Source: a virus. Taken from it: a stretch of 59,722 nucleotides of DNA. The stretch is taken from the IMG/VR virus record IMGVR_UViG_3300037504_000748, positions 1 through 59,722 of that record; one strand, given 5' to 3'. The notes under the pieces were generated by a model. It saw only the letters and a program-made list of their open reading frames with translations, was not told the DNA's origin and made no database searches. Shown here piece after piece: positions 32,190 to 42,246 of this stretch. The translations under genes and the position numbers were made by a program. The stretch's first letter is position 1; each line of letters opens with the position of its first letter.

Positions 32190-33603
32190 CGTCCCATCCT
32201 GACGCCGTGACCTTCCAGTCCACCCAGAAGTCCATCTGATCAATAGAGCCCTGGTTCCATACTTTCCAGTACAGCGCATCAGGATCCGTAGTGGAATCGT
32301 TCCACCACGGGACAGCACGAACCTCTGTAACCGTCACGATCACATCGCCGTTGTACATTGGGGCGTCGATTGAATCGTATATACTTAACTGATCGGTTGA
32401 AGGAGATCGTCCTGAGACACGTTGGTATTCTTGAGTCGTCTGAGTCAACCGGTATACACGGCACAACGAACCGAGATCGAATAGTCCGACATCATCAATG
32501 GTCAGTGTACCCCCCGACGCAACATCGGCTGTCAGGTGCGTCCCTCGCATCTGGCCGATGACCTGAAATAAGCGTTCGCGCTCCTCATAGTTTTCGTTAG
32601 GGTAGCACGCGAACCGAAACGTAGAGTCGAAGTTTCTAGTATTTGAGCTCGCATTGAACGCCCATATATTTGCTTGTAAAATCATTCCTCTACGACCACG
32701 CATTGCCAATAATGATGACGTAGCAGAACCCCCTGGCGTAACATTGTAAACCTTTTGTGTTTGCGTCTTGTGCCGGGTTGACAGCATTCGCCATTTCAAC
32801 GCAGAAGGTGTATCGTCGTAGCATTCGTACAACTCACCGTATATCGTACGGAACAAATGACCTACATCGTACGTTCCTACGCCCCCTGTCGAAGGAGGGA
32901 CTGAAGACATACTACGTGTGATCGACACTGAAGAAGGTCCGAATCGACACGTGCTAGGAATTACCTGATCAACTCCTGAACGAGCTATAGCATTTTCGAC
33001 CTCTAAGCCCGTAGATTTTCTCGCCACCTTGACGCTCGCGCCAGAGTTGACCTTTACGCGTACGTCGTCACTGCTGAATTCGAGCCCCCCTGAATTAGCA
33101 AGAGCCAAACGGGTGGCCCCCGTACCGTCTCCTTCAAGCCCTTGGCCCAAAGGGGTCACATCCGAGTACGACGGTGTACCGGCAATCAAAACTGTCGCCT
33201 CTGCTGTGATGTCAACCGTGATAGCGTTGTCAGTGCTATTGTAAACCGTGAAGTACAGAGTACCGTTCGCTGTATCGGCGTAAAAACGTCGAGGTTCGTT
33301 TGACGCAAGAGAAACGCTTTCACTTATTTCGAAATGCTTCTCGGCGACAAGATCGGTATATGCGTTGTCGGCGTAAACCTGGACGTACCCTCCCCCGGCT
33401 GTCGCTCCTGAAATCGACAGACTGATGTACACGAGCAAGCCATGTTGCAATTTATACGGGGACGGTGTGATCGCCACACTCGCTGACGAGTTGGCAGACA
33501 CCGGTAACCCAGACGACGAGTAGTACGTCAAGCTCCCTTTCGTTCCGACATTGTACACCGTCTGCGTAGTGCCGGCAGCGAGCGTCTTCTTGACAGATCT
33601 CAC
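32182..33603 (-). CDS. Tail fibre/appendage protein
   Basis: A 473-aa Ser/Thr/Gly-rich beta protein. The motif QTVYNVG near the N-terminus recurs as QKVYNVTPGG in the middle, suggesting two copies of the same beta domain. It is located in the fibre cluster between the tail-tip protein and the M14 fibre. No enzyme motif seen. Confidence 0.72.
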   Translation of the reverse strand: MRSVKKTLAAGTTQTVYNVGTKGSLTYYSSSGLPVSANSSASVAITPSPYKLQHGLLVYISLSISGATAGGGYVQVYADNAYTDLVAEKHFEISESVSLASNEPRRFYADTANGTLYFTVYNSTDNAITVDITAEATVLIAGTPSYSDVTPLGQGLEGDGTGATRLALANSGGLEFSSDDVRVKVNSGASVKVARKSTGLEVENAIARSGVDQVIPSTCRFGPSSVSITRSMSSVPPSTGGVGTYDVGHLFRTIYGELYECYDDTPSALKWRMLSTRHKTQTQKVYNVTPGGSATSSLLAMRGRRGMILQANIWAFNASSNTRNFDSTFRFACYPNENYEERERLFQVIGQMRGTHLTADVASGGTLTIDDVGLFDLGSLCRVYRLTQTTQEYQRVSGRSPSTDQLSIYDSIDAPMYNGDVIVTVTEVRAVPWWNDSTTDPDALYWKVWNQGSIDQMDFWVDWKVTASGWDDA

Positions 33604-33612
33604 TATGTCTCC

Positions 33613-34242
33613 TTACGACGATAACGCGTATCCATAGACGTAAATATCGGCGGTAGCAGCGGATCCCTGGGCGGTAGTCAGCGCAAAATACAGCGACGAA
33701 ATTACGTCCGTACCCGCTGCGGACGCCAGGGTCAAGGCGAGCCATTTGTCGTTGGACAGATCTACTGCGTTGTAGGCTTGCGTAGATGCGACGATCGTGG
33801 TACCGGTCTTACCTGCCCCCGTGTAGAACCCGCCTTGTGCTGTCGATAAATTGATCGACGCATTCGCGACGATGATGTCCGTCACGATGCACTTACCGCT
33901 TCCGATGCGGAACAATGAGATCGCTTGATCGTTCGTCGTATTGAAGTCGGCCCCCAAGAGTTTACCGAGCAAGACTCGATCCCACCGGACGTCGCGTACG
34001 ATTAGCTTTTCCACGGTCGTAACGGTTGAACCCTGGGTGATCTGCAATTGGTAGGTGCCGTCAGGTACGTTGAACTCGTACTCGCCGTTGCTGTCGGTCG
34101 TAAGGGGATTCGGCTTCTGTGTGACTTCATCGTCCTCGTACAGAGTCACCGCACTTCCTGCGGGCCATGTCGATACCTGTATCTGCGCCCCGTAGACGAC
34201 ATCGCCGTCCTGTTGGGCGATTAGGCCTTGCACCTTGTCCAT
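33613..34242 (-). CDS. Tail fibre protein with CNA-B/carboxypeptidase regulatory-like N-terminus
   Basis: A 209-aa product. The first 80 residues (VTLYEDDEV, PLTTDSNGEYEFNVPDGTY) are a prealbumin-like beta sandwich common in phage appendage proteins. The second half is a beta-rich Ala/Thr domain that may trimerise. A copy of AACGGTTGA at 34021-34029 lies inside (coding STV). Confidence 0.72.
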   Translation of the reverse strand: MDKVQGLIAQQDGDVVYGAQIQVSTWPAGSAVTLYEDDEVTQKPNPLTTDSNGEYEFNVPDGTYQLQITQGSTVTTVEKLIVRDVRWDRVLLGKLLGADFNTTNDQAISLFRIGSGKCIVTDIIVANASINLSTAQGGFYTGAGKTGTTIVASTQAYNAVDLSNDKWLALTLASAAGTDVISSLYFALTTAQGSAATADIYVYGYALSS

Positions 34243-34251
34243 CTGTATCTC

Positions 34252-34878
34252 CTACTTGGTTCTGAGTGCGAGTAGATGCACAGTCGCGGTAGTCGTGGAG
34301 TAGTACGAGACATCATTACTGGAAATCGAGAATTTATCTGTCTCAAATGACGAATTCGTGCCGCTATCGATCTCATCGAGAGTGACTTGATACGTGATCG
34401 CCCCATCGGTCACCCAACACATACCGACCGCATTTTTGTCGGAACTTGTTTTAGCCATCCCCAGAATCAAGTACTGACCGGGATTATCAACCGTGATATC
34501 GACCAAGGACGAGTCGCCATAGGATGACGACATCGTACCCCGACTACGCGACCAGTCGACCCACGCTACTCCGTTGCTCCCATTTGGGCGTAAGACCTTA
34601 TCTTGGTTCGTCTGAGAGGTATTCACGCCAGATGGAAAACGGAGTTCGGAAGGCTGACCGCTCCCCCCAAAGCCAAGCAGATAGCCAGCTGTTCCGTGCG
34701 CTAGCTTCGACAGCGTCACTGCATCGTTCGTAATCCCGTTGGTCGCGATCTTGTCGGCACCGCTAGCGCCTTCAGCGATCGCACGACACATATCACGAAT
34801 GCGTTTCGCCTTGCTGGAGGTGAAATACTTGCCCACCGCCAATTCGGTATCGGACGGGGGATCCCATGTAAAGGCCAT
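34252..34878 (-). CDS. Tail fibre/tip protein
   Basis: A 208-aa product with a helical N-terminus (SSKAKRIRDMCRAIAEGA), a Gly-rich middle, and a C-terminal beta domain (GQYLILGMAKTSSD, VHLLALRTK) like small C1q-like fibre heads. Context supports a virion appendage. Confidence 0.68.
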   Translation of the reverse strand: MAFTWDPPSDTELAVGKYFTSSKAKRIRDMCRAIAEGASGADKIATNGITNDAVTLSKLAHGTAGYLLGFGGSGQPSELRFPSGVNTSQTNQDKVLRPNGSNGVAWVDWSRSRGTMSSSYGDSSLVDITVDNPGQYLILGMAKTSSDKNAVGMCWVTDGAITYQVTLDEIDSGTNSSFETDKFSISSNDVSYYSTTTATVHLLALRTK

Positions 34879-34887
34879 GTAGTTCTC

Positions 34888-36666
34888 CTAGGAAAGTCGG
34901 TAGCCTTCGCTACCGTCGCTGGGCATCACGTTGCTGTCGTTGCATAGGTACCCACCGCCAGCCTTTTCTTCGTCTGTAGCAGATGAGTAATTTTCAGTAT
35001 CGACACCCTCTTCCATGAGAATCAGGTAACGAGCGTCGAATTGATAATCCATAGCAGTGAAGATATACTCTGCCGCCCCCCGACGGCGAGTCATCTCTTG
35101 ACGCTGCAGCACTTGCATCGCCCGAGTATCGTGCTCTCCTGTAGGGCTTTGCATCGCACCTGTGCTCACACGACATGCATCAGTAAGTTCAAGAGACACC
35201 CCATCTTTGGCGTCCAGCGAAAAAGTCAGAACAGTCGGTGTGTTTTTCGAACGTAGTATCCAATTATTGGCGAGAGAAGTCGCGTCCAAGTGCTGGTTCG
35301 GACCAAGCCACAAAGCGTACACTTTGTGAATACGTTCTTCGTCATATAGAGAAGCTGTTTCTGCGTCTTGCCAGATCGCCCATCCACCGAAATTGCCCGC
35401 CTTCGACTCCCCGTCGAACGGGTTGATTTGACCGTAGTAGACAATAGCAGTTGACGCGCGATCCTTCGGAGAGTCAACTGCTTTCATACTATCGGCCAGA
35501 ATGTTTTCGTCATCAGTGTAGGTAGTTATACTGTCAGTGTTTGGGCGGATCGCACGACATCTCACCTTGCCAGTGAACGGATCTGCCCACATGTGGAACG
35601 CACGGTTCTCCCCTAAACTATTCAGCAGCTCGTCACACGCCGTAGGCTTAGCGATCAATCTCGTGACTTTATAGCTTTCCATCCAAGCAGCGTTTTCATT
35701 CGAGATGTCCGTAGTGTTGATATCGGCAGTGGCGATGTTGCAACCGTTTTCTAGGATGTCCTGAAACACCGTAAGTGCAAGCTGATCGTCGTAATACAGG
35801 CACTCTTGAACAACCTCACCCGCATCGTGCTCTTCGGCGTCTGTATTGAATTGAGCACGAGTCACACTGAACGTGTCTCCGCTACGGGTAAACGACATCA
35901 CTTCAGTACCAATAGCAATATAACCGGAGGTACCGTACGCAGCTCCTTCGCCGGAGCCCACCGAGAACGAAGTCGCCGTCTCGTTGAGATCAGCACTGAG
36001 TGTTTCAGTGTTAGGGCTCGGGTACACAGACTGCTCGCCAAAAGCTTTGATCAACACATCTTGTAAGTGAATTGAGACTCTAGCCCTCTTGCCCCCTGAC
36101 GGACCTTCAATCTTGTCAATGATGTAGTATCGTGGCTTGAAATTGCTGAAATCAAACACCTGACCCGCCGAGGGGTCGACGAACCCGGTCCAGATGATCG
36201 CTTTTGCACCGCGGTAGTACGGGTTCCGACCCTTGAACTTGCCCCAATAGGTACCTTGACTCATTGGATTGTAAGTCCTGTCGGAAACATAGGGATCTGT
36301 GTCGAGATCACCCCAGGGGAAGTCTTTGATCGTAACGGTTGCCTTGCCCCTGGTGCCCAAGCCTCCCATATACGTCAGCTTCGGGGGTGATATTCGGAAC
36401 CCGCCTCGCGTCACGCACGGGATCGCGTTGTCGACATATATACCGACATCTTCGTTGTAGTAGTATGATTTCGTTGCAGGGTTATAGTTGTCTGGATCAC
36501 CGCAGTCGTTCGACCCCCGGCAGCGTGTATTGAAGCACTTACCGTCACCTGTCTGAGTTGACGTACACGGCGCGACGCCTAGAGTCTCCTGGCAAAACGG
36601 CAAACGCAGTTCCAAAATACGCAGCTGCACACGTGCAGCTGTTGCGGCCAAGGTCTCGTACGTCAT
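34888..36666 (-). CDS. Tail tip/baseplate hub protein
   Basis: A 592-aa protein downstream of the distal tail protein. The N-terminus holds a cysteine cluster (C25, C34, then GDGKCFNTRCRG, DCGD) that could bind metal or form an Fe-S site, as seen in some siphovirus tail-tip proteins. A beta-rich region follows (SFSVGSGEGAAYGTSGYIAI, VMSFTRSGDTFSVTRAQ) of the type found in hub proteins. Position and size make it the central tail-tip or hub candidate. Confidence 0.72.
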   Translation of the reverse strand: MTYETLAATAARVQLRILELRLPFCQETLGVAPCTSTQTGDGKCFNTRCRGSNDCGDPDNYNPATKSYYYNEDVGIYVDNAIPCVTRGGFRISPPKLTYMGGLGTRGKATVTIKDFPWGDLDTDPYVSDRTYNPMSQGTYWGKFKGRNPYYRGAKAIIWTGFVDPSAGQVFDFSNFKPRYYIIDKIEGPSGGKRARVSIHLQDVLIKAFGEQSVYPSPNTETLSADLNETATSFSVGSGEGAAYGTSGYIAIGTEVMSFTRSGDTFSVTRAQFNTDAEEHDAGEVVQECLYYDDQLALTVFQDILENGCNIATADINTTDISNENAAWMESYKVTRLIAKPTACDELLNSLGENRAFHMWADPFTGKVRCRAIRPNTDSITTYTDDENILADSMKAVDSPKDRASTAIVYYGQINPFDGESKAGNFGGWAIWQDAETASLYDEERIHKVYALWLGPNQHLDATSLANNWILRSKNTPTVLTFSLDAKDGVSLELTDACRVSTGAMQSPTGEHDTRAMQVLQRQEMTRRRGAAEYIFTAMDYQFDARYLILMEEGVDTENYSSATDEEKAGGGYLCNDSNVMPSDGSEGYRLS

Positions 36667-37463
36667 GACTTATAGCGTCCTACACACTTGACTGACAACG
36701 ATACATGCTGCACCGAAGAGTAGGTTGCCCTGGGTAGCTTTTTGTCGAGCTCACACCACAAAACCTCTGTAGGAGCGGTGACAGGCAATGGCTTGTAGAA
36801 GAACCCCCACTGCTCTGCGTGATCTTCGAACGGCAACCAGTTGTTTCGGTACCATGTGTTCGTCAGCCCTTTTAGAGCGATTGAGAAGTCGTACCCTTTG
36901 CGAACAATGATACGTGGCAGCTGCTGCCCGCCGTGAGTTTCGTTGCGGGTGATTTCGTTACTGCGCTGCATGAAAGGTGTTCCCTGGCCAGGCGCTAGAC
37001 CGCGTTCGCAGACCATATCCCACCCCATGTGCAGTACACCAATCTGCACTGCACCGGAGGCCCCTGTGATATAGGCGCGGACATACCCCGCATTGACGCC
37101 GTTCCAGATCTGGTAGATGCACTCATCGTCAGATGAAGGGGAAACCGAGCTGCCGAGGTTGCTCCATGTTGAACCTGCGTTGTCCGAGTATTGAAACTGA
37201 ACAGTAGCCCCGACCGTACCTAGATTGTGCCCATAGATAGCACCGTAGGTGACTAGAACGGTTGAATCCACTGCCTGGATCCATTGCGTGCCGCCCGCGG
37301 TACTCTTCCAGCGCACGTATGGCAGGTGGTCGCGGACATTCTCTTTTTGGCCGTTGTTGGCAGTGTCCTCGGACGATGCCGTGACTGTACCTGCATCGAA
37401 CATATTGAAGTAGCCGATGCGCGGGCGCATCACTGTGATATCGTCGACGATCGTGACTGGCAC
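36663..37463 (-). CDS. Minor/distal tail protein with galactose-binding-like fold
   Basis: A 266-aa product from a GTG start behind TAGGAGAG. The first half (VRWKSTAGGTQWIQAVD, VQFQYSDNAGSTWSNLG) resembles an F5/8 type C beta sandwich, and the second half fits a tail-associated domain. It lies between tape measure and hub, the usual place for the distal tail protein. Confidence 0.72.
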   Translation of the reverse strand: MPVTIVDDITVMRPRIGYFNMFDAGTVTASSEDTANNGQKENVRDHLPYVRWKSTAGGTQWIQAVDSTVLVTYGAIYGHNLGTVGATVQFQYSDNAGSTWSNLGSSVSPSSDDECIYQIWNGVNAGYVRAYITGASGAVQIGVLHMGWDMVCERGLAPGQGTPFMQRSNEITRNETHGGQQLPRIIVRKGYDFSIALKGLTNTWYRNNWLPFEDHAEQWGFFYKPLPVTAPTEVLWCELDKKLPRATYSSVQHVSLSVKCVGRYKS

Positions 37464-37464
37464 G

Positions 37465-40245
37465 CTACTCTCCTATGTTGACTGCTATAGTGCGGAAACG
37501 CCCACCGCTCTCGACGTATGTATCAATGGCCTCACCAATGTTGTCGGTGATATCTCCTACTGTGGCCACATCGGTACGACTCACGCCTTCCATGTTGATT
37601 GTCAAGGTGCCTTCGACGGCTTCTGGTGCCTCTTCGTCGACGTTACCGACCTCCGACAGTGTTGTTGCGACATCTTCAATGTTGTCTGTAGTTGCTGGTG
37701 GAGGCTGCGCTGCAACAGCACCCCCTCCCCCTGGTGCTGTAGGCGGTGCTCCGGAGCCTTTCTGAGCGCTTGTAATCGCTGCGATCTGTGCGGCGCCTGT
37801 AGCGGCAGCAAGGGCCATAGCTGGGATCGCTGCGGGCCACCCTAGCTCCATAGCTCGTGTGATGCCGATGGCCGTTGAAATCACAGCTTGAGCGACACCG
37901 AAAGCTTTGCTTTCAGCCAGTGCACTGTTGCCGGTCGCTATCAAGATCTGTTGGATGGCTAACATGGTGTTTTGCGCCATCATCAGACGAGTCATCCATT
38001 CGGCCCGCATCATGGCGGAACGCTGCTTCTCGTGTTTCTGTTGTATCTCGGTACGCTTTGCTTCGTACGCATCAATGGTTTTCGTGAGCAGATCCTCGCG
38101 CTCGTTGACGTAGGCAAATTCAGAGGATTTGAGCTCCTCCAAAAAGATTCTGCGTTCGTCGTACTGCTCGGCCAGCAGCTCCATTTCAGTAGCGAATCCC
38201 TCACGCAATGCTTCGAGCTTGGCTTGGTTTTCTTCCCTCTGTTGTTCAGCAGGGTCGTCTTCGGTACCGCCATTCATAGCGTCCATAGCTGCTTGTTGAT
38301 CTGCTTGAGCCTGACGCAGCTCCAGAAGAGCGTCTGTTTTCTCCTGTTCTGCGGCCACCTCGGCCTCGTTACGTGCTATCATCTTCTGACGAAGTTCCTC
38401 GTCGATCTCTTCGCTCTTCGCTTTGAATTCATCAATCTGTGCCTCAAGCTGTTGCAAGTCCGGCACGAGACTGCTGAACACGCCTCGGCTGCCTCTCTTG
38501 ATGCGATCGATAGCTTCCTCCATCTTAGGACCAGCATCGCCGGCGAGATAGTCTGCAGCGTCTTTGATGTCGCCCTTATAGGCTTCGATACCCTCACCGA
38601 GACCGCGGATCGAGTCGGCAACATCCTCGCTAAGATAGCTGACCATATCAGCAAGTTGATTCATCAGACCTCTAATAAGATCAAGCGTTGTACTTGCAAA
38701 CGCCGCAATGGACTGCACGATAGCCGCTAGAGGCGACTTTAAAGCCTCTTCGAAAAAGTCAGCGAAACCTTCGACTATCTCTTGCAGGTTGACAATCGCA
38801 TTGGCAAGCGGGCGAGCAAAGAACGCGTCAAAGAATGCCCCTACTTTCTGAAAGGTTGCACTTAGTCCGTCGACGACATCCGATACACTAAGCGTGCCAT
38901 CGACCAGCGCATCCATTGCCGAACCGGCCGCGTCGCCGAATTTACCCGTCTCCCCCATAAGCCAACTAAAGGCTTGACCGATCTTACTAAACCCGTCGCC
39001 GATCGTGTCCACGAGGAACATGATCGCGGCCGAGACCAGCTTGGTCGCTGCGGCCATGGCCTTGATTACGGGGTTAGCTTCTTCGATCGCTTCTTTGTTA
39101 CCGCCGAGGACACGCAGCAACTGCGTAGCAGTATCGACTACATCCCTCAGCCCGCCGGCTACACCGGAGTCGCCCAGTTCTAAATAGAGCTCTTCAAAGG
39201 CCGAACGCAACGCCTTGACCGCCCCGGCAAGATTGTCATCCATAATTCGGGCCACACGAGCAGCTGCTCCTTCGGCCGCCTGATTCTTCTCAATAAGTGT
39301 TTCCAGGGCGTCTGTTTGAGATGTGATTGCCAGCGCTGCAGCCACGTGACGTTGACCAAAGATGTCCAGCGCTTGACTTGCACCAAGATTGCGCTCTCGA
39401 AACGTCTTGAAGATATCTGTGAGCGAATGCATTTCTGGGTTGACGTCGGCAGCTGTTATTCCCATCTGCTCCAACGCCGCCCTAGCCTTGCCGGATGGAT
39501 TCAGAAGACGGGTTAGCACACCACGAAGGCCTGTACCCGCTGAACTCGCTTGAATACCGGCGTTGCCTAACACACCAAGTGCTGCCGCTGTCTCCTCGAT
39601 GGGCACTTGCAAAGCCCCGGCAACAGGGCCTACATATTCAAAAGCATCACCAAGCTGCTGCACATTGGTGTTAGCGTTATTCGCGGTCGTCAATAGCACG
39701 TCGACAACACGAGTGGTCTCGCTGGCCTGCAAACTGAATGCGCTAAGAACATTAGAGGCGATGTCGGCAGCCTCGCCTAGTTCAAGAGATCCGGCTGCTG
39801 CGAGATTCAAAGTAGCAGGTAGAGCCTCAGTTGCTTCCGCTACATCGAAACCTGCTCTAGCCAGAAACGTCATACCTTCGGCGGCTTCTGCAGCTGAGAA
39901 TCTGGTGTTCGCTCCTAGCTCTCGAACAGTATCCTCCATGATCTCCATTTGAATTGCCGTCGCATTAGTGACCCCTCGAAGTTCGGACATTTGCGACTCG
40001 AATCCTGCCATCGTCCGTATAGCGTCTCGAGCAGCTGCGAGAGCAGCGAACCCTCCTACCAATGTCCGCAGTTGACCACCTAAAGCGGAGGCCGCGGCGC
40101 GTGTTTTGCCTAAGGCTCCTTGTACTCGCTTTTGGCCTGCAGCAAAGCGCTTGTTGGAGTTCGACATTCGACCTACAGCATCAGTGTAGGTCTGCGCGCC
40201 TGCTTGAGCTCTTCGGCCGTCGATGCCTACGGAGAGGGTCGGCAT
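37465..40245 (-). CDS. Tail tape measure protein
   Basis: A 926-aa helical protein with the conserved N-terminal tape-measure region (ELGANTRFSAAEAAEGM, AADIASNVLSAFSL, VGPVAGALQVPIEETAAALG) of the TP901-1 type. There are hydrophobic segments near the middle and an Ala/Gln-rich coiled coil (about 620-780). At roughly 1.5 angstrom per residue it predicts a tail near 140 nm. GGAGAAG precedes the ATG. No peptidoglycan-cutting domain is seen. Confidence 0.93.
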   Translation of the reverse strand: MPTLSVGIDGRRAQAGAQTYTDAVGRMSNSNKRFAAGQKRVQGALGKTRAAASALGGQLRTLVGGFAALAAARDAIRTMAGFESQMSELRGVTNATAIQMEIMEDTVRELGANTRFSAAEAAEGMTFLARAGFDVAEATEALPATLNLAAAGSLELGEAADIASNVLSAFSLQASETTRVVDVLLTTANNANTNVQQLGDAFEYVGPVAGALQVPIEETAAALGVLGNAGIQASSAGTGLRGVLTRLLNPSGKARAALEQMGITAADVNPEMHSLTDIFKTFRERNLGASQALDIFGQRHVAAALAITSQTDALETLIEKNQAAEGAAARVARIMDDNLAGAVKALRSAFEELYLELGDSGVAGGLRDVVDTATQLLRVLGGNKEAIEEANPVIKAMAAATKLVSAAIMFLVDTIGDGFSKIGQAFSWLMGETGKFGDAAGSAMDALVDGTLSVSDVVDGLSATFQKVGAFFDAFFARPLANAIVNLQEIVEGFADFFEEALKSPLAAIVQSIAAFASTTLDLIRGLMNQLADMVSYLSEDVADSIRGLGEGIEAYKGDIKDAADYLAGDAGPKMEEAIDRIKRGSRGVFSSLVPDLQQLEAQIDEFKAKSEEIDEELRQKMIARNEAEVAAEQEKTDALLELRQAQADQQAAMDAMNGGTEDDPAEQQREENQAKLEALREGFATEMELLAEQYDERRIFLEELKSSEFAYVNEREDLLTKTIDAYEAKRTEIQQKHEKQRSAMMRAEWMTRLMMAQNTMLAIQQILIATGNSALAESKAFGVAQAVISTAIGITRAMELGWPAAIPAMALAAATGAAQIAAITSAQKGSGAPPTAPGGGGAVAAQPPPATTDNIEDVATTLSEVGNVDEEAPEAVEGTLTINMEGVSRTDVATVGDITDNIGEAIDTYVESGGRFRTIAVNIGE

Positions 40246-40989
40246 TAGGCTTCTCCAACGATTCGAGATGCTCTCGAATCCACTCTCGATCGGCAGTTGT
40301 CACAAGAAATGTGATGTCGTGCCGTTCTTCGGTGTCGTAAATCGCCATGAGTTCGAGCCATGCGAGTATCTCGGAGTACAGCAACGGTTGAATAGTGTGT
40401 GAGGGCCCGATCTGTCTTGATCCGGCCAGCGCGACGAAACACTCCCATGCCAGTACTGTGACGGGGTCGGACAGCTCTGGTCGCTCGTCGAGCGCGCGAG
40501 CAGATAGGCCGCGTGCTCGACGTCCTTCCAGATACTTCAGATACTTCGGGTCCCGGCCCCATGCTCGCTCCCAGATTACTCGCTGACGGACTTTCCCGCT
40601 TCGTCTTCGATCTTGGTCCGCCGATAGTTCTCTGTGCTGTTCGCAACTGCAATCACGAAGTTGTAGATGTCGGCATACTCGGAGTCTTCCAGCACCTTCT
40701 GACCGATTGCAGGAGTGTATTCGAGGGGCTGGCCTCTGTCGTCCTCGACGTTTCTCCAGTCGAGAAGCACAGTGTGCGCAATCGCTTCCTTGGACAGGCT
40801 CTCTAACGTTTCGTCGTCCAGCACGTCATGTCGCATCTGGGCCCGCAACGGTTTACCGAGCTTGCGCATGTAGCGGCGAAAAGCGGGGTTTCCAAGTCGA
40901 GCGATCTTGAATTGTATTCCTTCGGCGTAGTCGACCCAGACGCCGTTGATCTCGGTGTCAGAATCCAAACGAAGTTGACTGAGTTTCAT
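40181..40989 (-). CDS. Tail assembly chaperone G-T fusion by -1 frameshift
   Basis: Ribosomes that slip back one base at GGGAAAG leave the G frame after codon 133 and read 136 more codons, giving about 269 aa and ending at 40181. The -1 frame is open from 40591 to its stop, though it has no start codon at its head. It continues as VRQRVIWERAWGRDPKYL and ends in basic residues. Position just before the tape measure matches lambda G-GT organisation. The last 65 bp overlap the tape measure start. Confidence 0.82.
40576..40989 (-). CDS. Tail assembly chaperone, unshifted G product
   Basis: A 137-aa product of the zero frame. It is acidic and helical with RRYMRKLGKPLRAQMRHDV in the middle, like tail chaperone N-terminal domains. 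It ends only five codons after the slippery heptamer (GKSVSE). It probably keeps the tape measure soluble and recruits tail tube subunits. Confidence 0.82.
   Translation of the reverse strand: MKLSQLRLDSDTEINGVWVDYAEGIQFKIARLGNPAFRRYMRKLGKPLRAQMRHDVLDDETLESLSKEAIAHTVLLDWRNVEDDRGQPLEYTPAIGQKVLEDSEYADIYNFVIAVANSTENYRRTKIEDEAGKSVSE
40591..40597 (-). promoter_or_regulatory. Programmed -1 ribosomal frameshift site GGGAAAG
   Basis: On the minus strand the heptamer G-GGA-AAG lies in the correct phase (X XXY YYZ) of the chaperone gene and equals the lambda G/GT slippery site. The zero frame stops 15 bases later, and the -1 frame continues open for 137 codons. Confidence 0.85.
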
Positions 40990-41046
40990 ATAAGGTTCCT
41001 CTGGACTGAGAGAGGGTTGAAAGAATGCCGGGTGGAGGGGCGTAAA

Positions 41047-42237
41047 TTAGGAGGAGGGGAATCGAACGATCCGTAGGGTGATCTGTTCGGTACTGTCGAG
41101 GATGGCCGAGTAGTTCAGCTCCTGCATGACATCACTGGACTGACCGCCGGCAACGGTCTGCCCGCTCGTCAACTTGACGGTGGGCATGTCGATGATGTAT
41201 CGATTGTTGTCACCGTCTTGTATCAGGAAGGCGATTGAGGTGCTTGTCCAATCACTGAACTTGGTCAGCAGAGTGTTATCCTCGAAGTACGCCTGAATCG
41301 ATCCTGTGACGTTGCAGATTCCTTCGCCGATACTCTCGGCTCCGAGCAGGCCGATGATGTTACGCGCACGCAGATTGTTGTTGAGTTCGATGGTGACCTG
41401 CATCGCTTCGAACGAACTCTGGCTCTCCAACAAACTGGTCACATGATCGACCGCATTCATCACCGGGGTTGTAGTAGCAGTCGTGTTGGACGCGCCACTG
41501 ATTGCCGAATCAGATCGAGTTTCGTTTGAACCGAGCAGGCTGAACGAGCCGGTAATAATGGCGGCAGCAGCAACGGTCAGCGACAGCGAATTGACCTGCA
41601 TACCCGTATAAACGGCGTACTTGCTAATGTCGCTGAACTTCTTTTGGAAGCTGTAACTGTGAGCAGTCGTGCCGTTTGTGATCGAAGATCCTTGAGTGAT
41701 GGTCACGCTATCGCCAGCTGCTTCGTCAGTAAGCGTGCCACCGCTTACCACAATACCGTCGTTGTCGGCCGTGCCCGGGTCGGAAGACGACACCGACTCG
41801 ATTTTGAACAGGCCGTTGTTTGCGGTCTCAGTGAAACCTGAAACAAGCACCCATTCACCTGCGGTGTAATTGGCAAAGTCGCCATCATCACCACGAAATT
41901 CATTTGAGGCGTTGATTGCCTGAATGCCTGTGTCGGAGCTGATATCGGTCACAGCGGATGACCACGCGCTGGCGAACAATGCCGCTTTGAGAAGCTCATC
42001 ATACGTTGAGTACGAGAACTCGAAACCGATATCACCAGACGCATTCTGGTTGAGACGAATTGCATCTGAAACATTGCGATCCGGGCGAATCTCTTTCGAG
42101 TCCTCCGCAGACGTTTCAGCATGCAAGCTTTCGCTTGTGAAGCGAAGATTCTGGAGGGTGGGTGAAGTGGGAGTTGTGCCCCAAACTGACTCAGCCACGT
42201 AGGCCAGCTCGACGCGATCAGCAACAGCTGCAGTCAT
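41047..42237 (-). CDS. Major tail tube protein
   Basis: A 396-aa product with a typical tail-tube start (ELAYVAESVWGTTPTSP, LRFTSESLHAE) of the phage tube 2 family, and a large insertion of about 100 residues (DTGIQAINASNEFRGDDGDF onward) that could be a surface Ig-like domain. It is followed by the frameshifted chaperone and tape measure, as expected. Confidence 0.88.
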   Translation of the reverse strand: MTAAVADRVELAYVAESVWGTTPTSPTLQNLRFTSESLHAETSAEDSKEIRPDRNVSDAIRLNQNASGDIGFEFSYSTYDELLKAALFASAWSSAVTDISSDTGIQAINASNEFRGDDGDFANYTAGEWVLVSGFTETANNGLFKIESVSSSDPGTADNDGIVVSGGTLTDEAAGDSVTITQGSSITNGTTAHSYSFQKKFSDISKYAVYTGMQVNSLSLTVAAAAIITGSFSLLGSNETRSDSAISGASNTTATTTPVMNAVDHVTSLLESQSSFEAMQVTIELNNNLRARNIIGLLGAESIGEGICNVTGSIQAYFEDNTLLTKFSDWTSTSIAFLIQDGDNNRYIIDMPTVKLTSGQTVAGGQSSDVMQELNYSAILDSTEQITLRIVRFPSS

Positions 42238-42246
42238 GATCGACTC

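Noticed and set aside
37972-38730. A 252-aa plus-strand open frame over the tape measure gene
   Set aside because: Leucine/Phe-rich shadow of a helical coding strand; no initiation signals.
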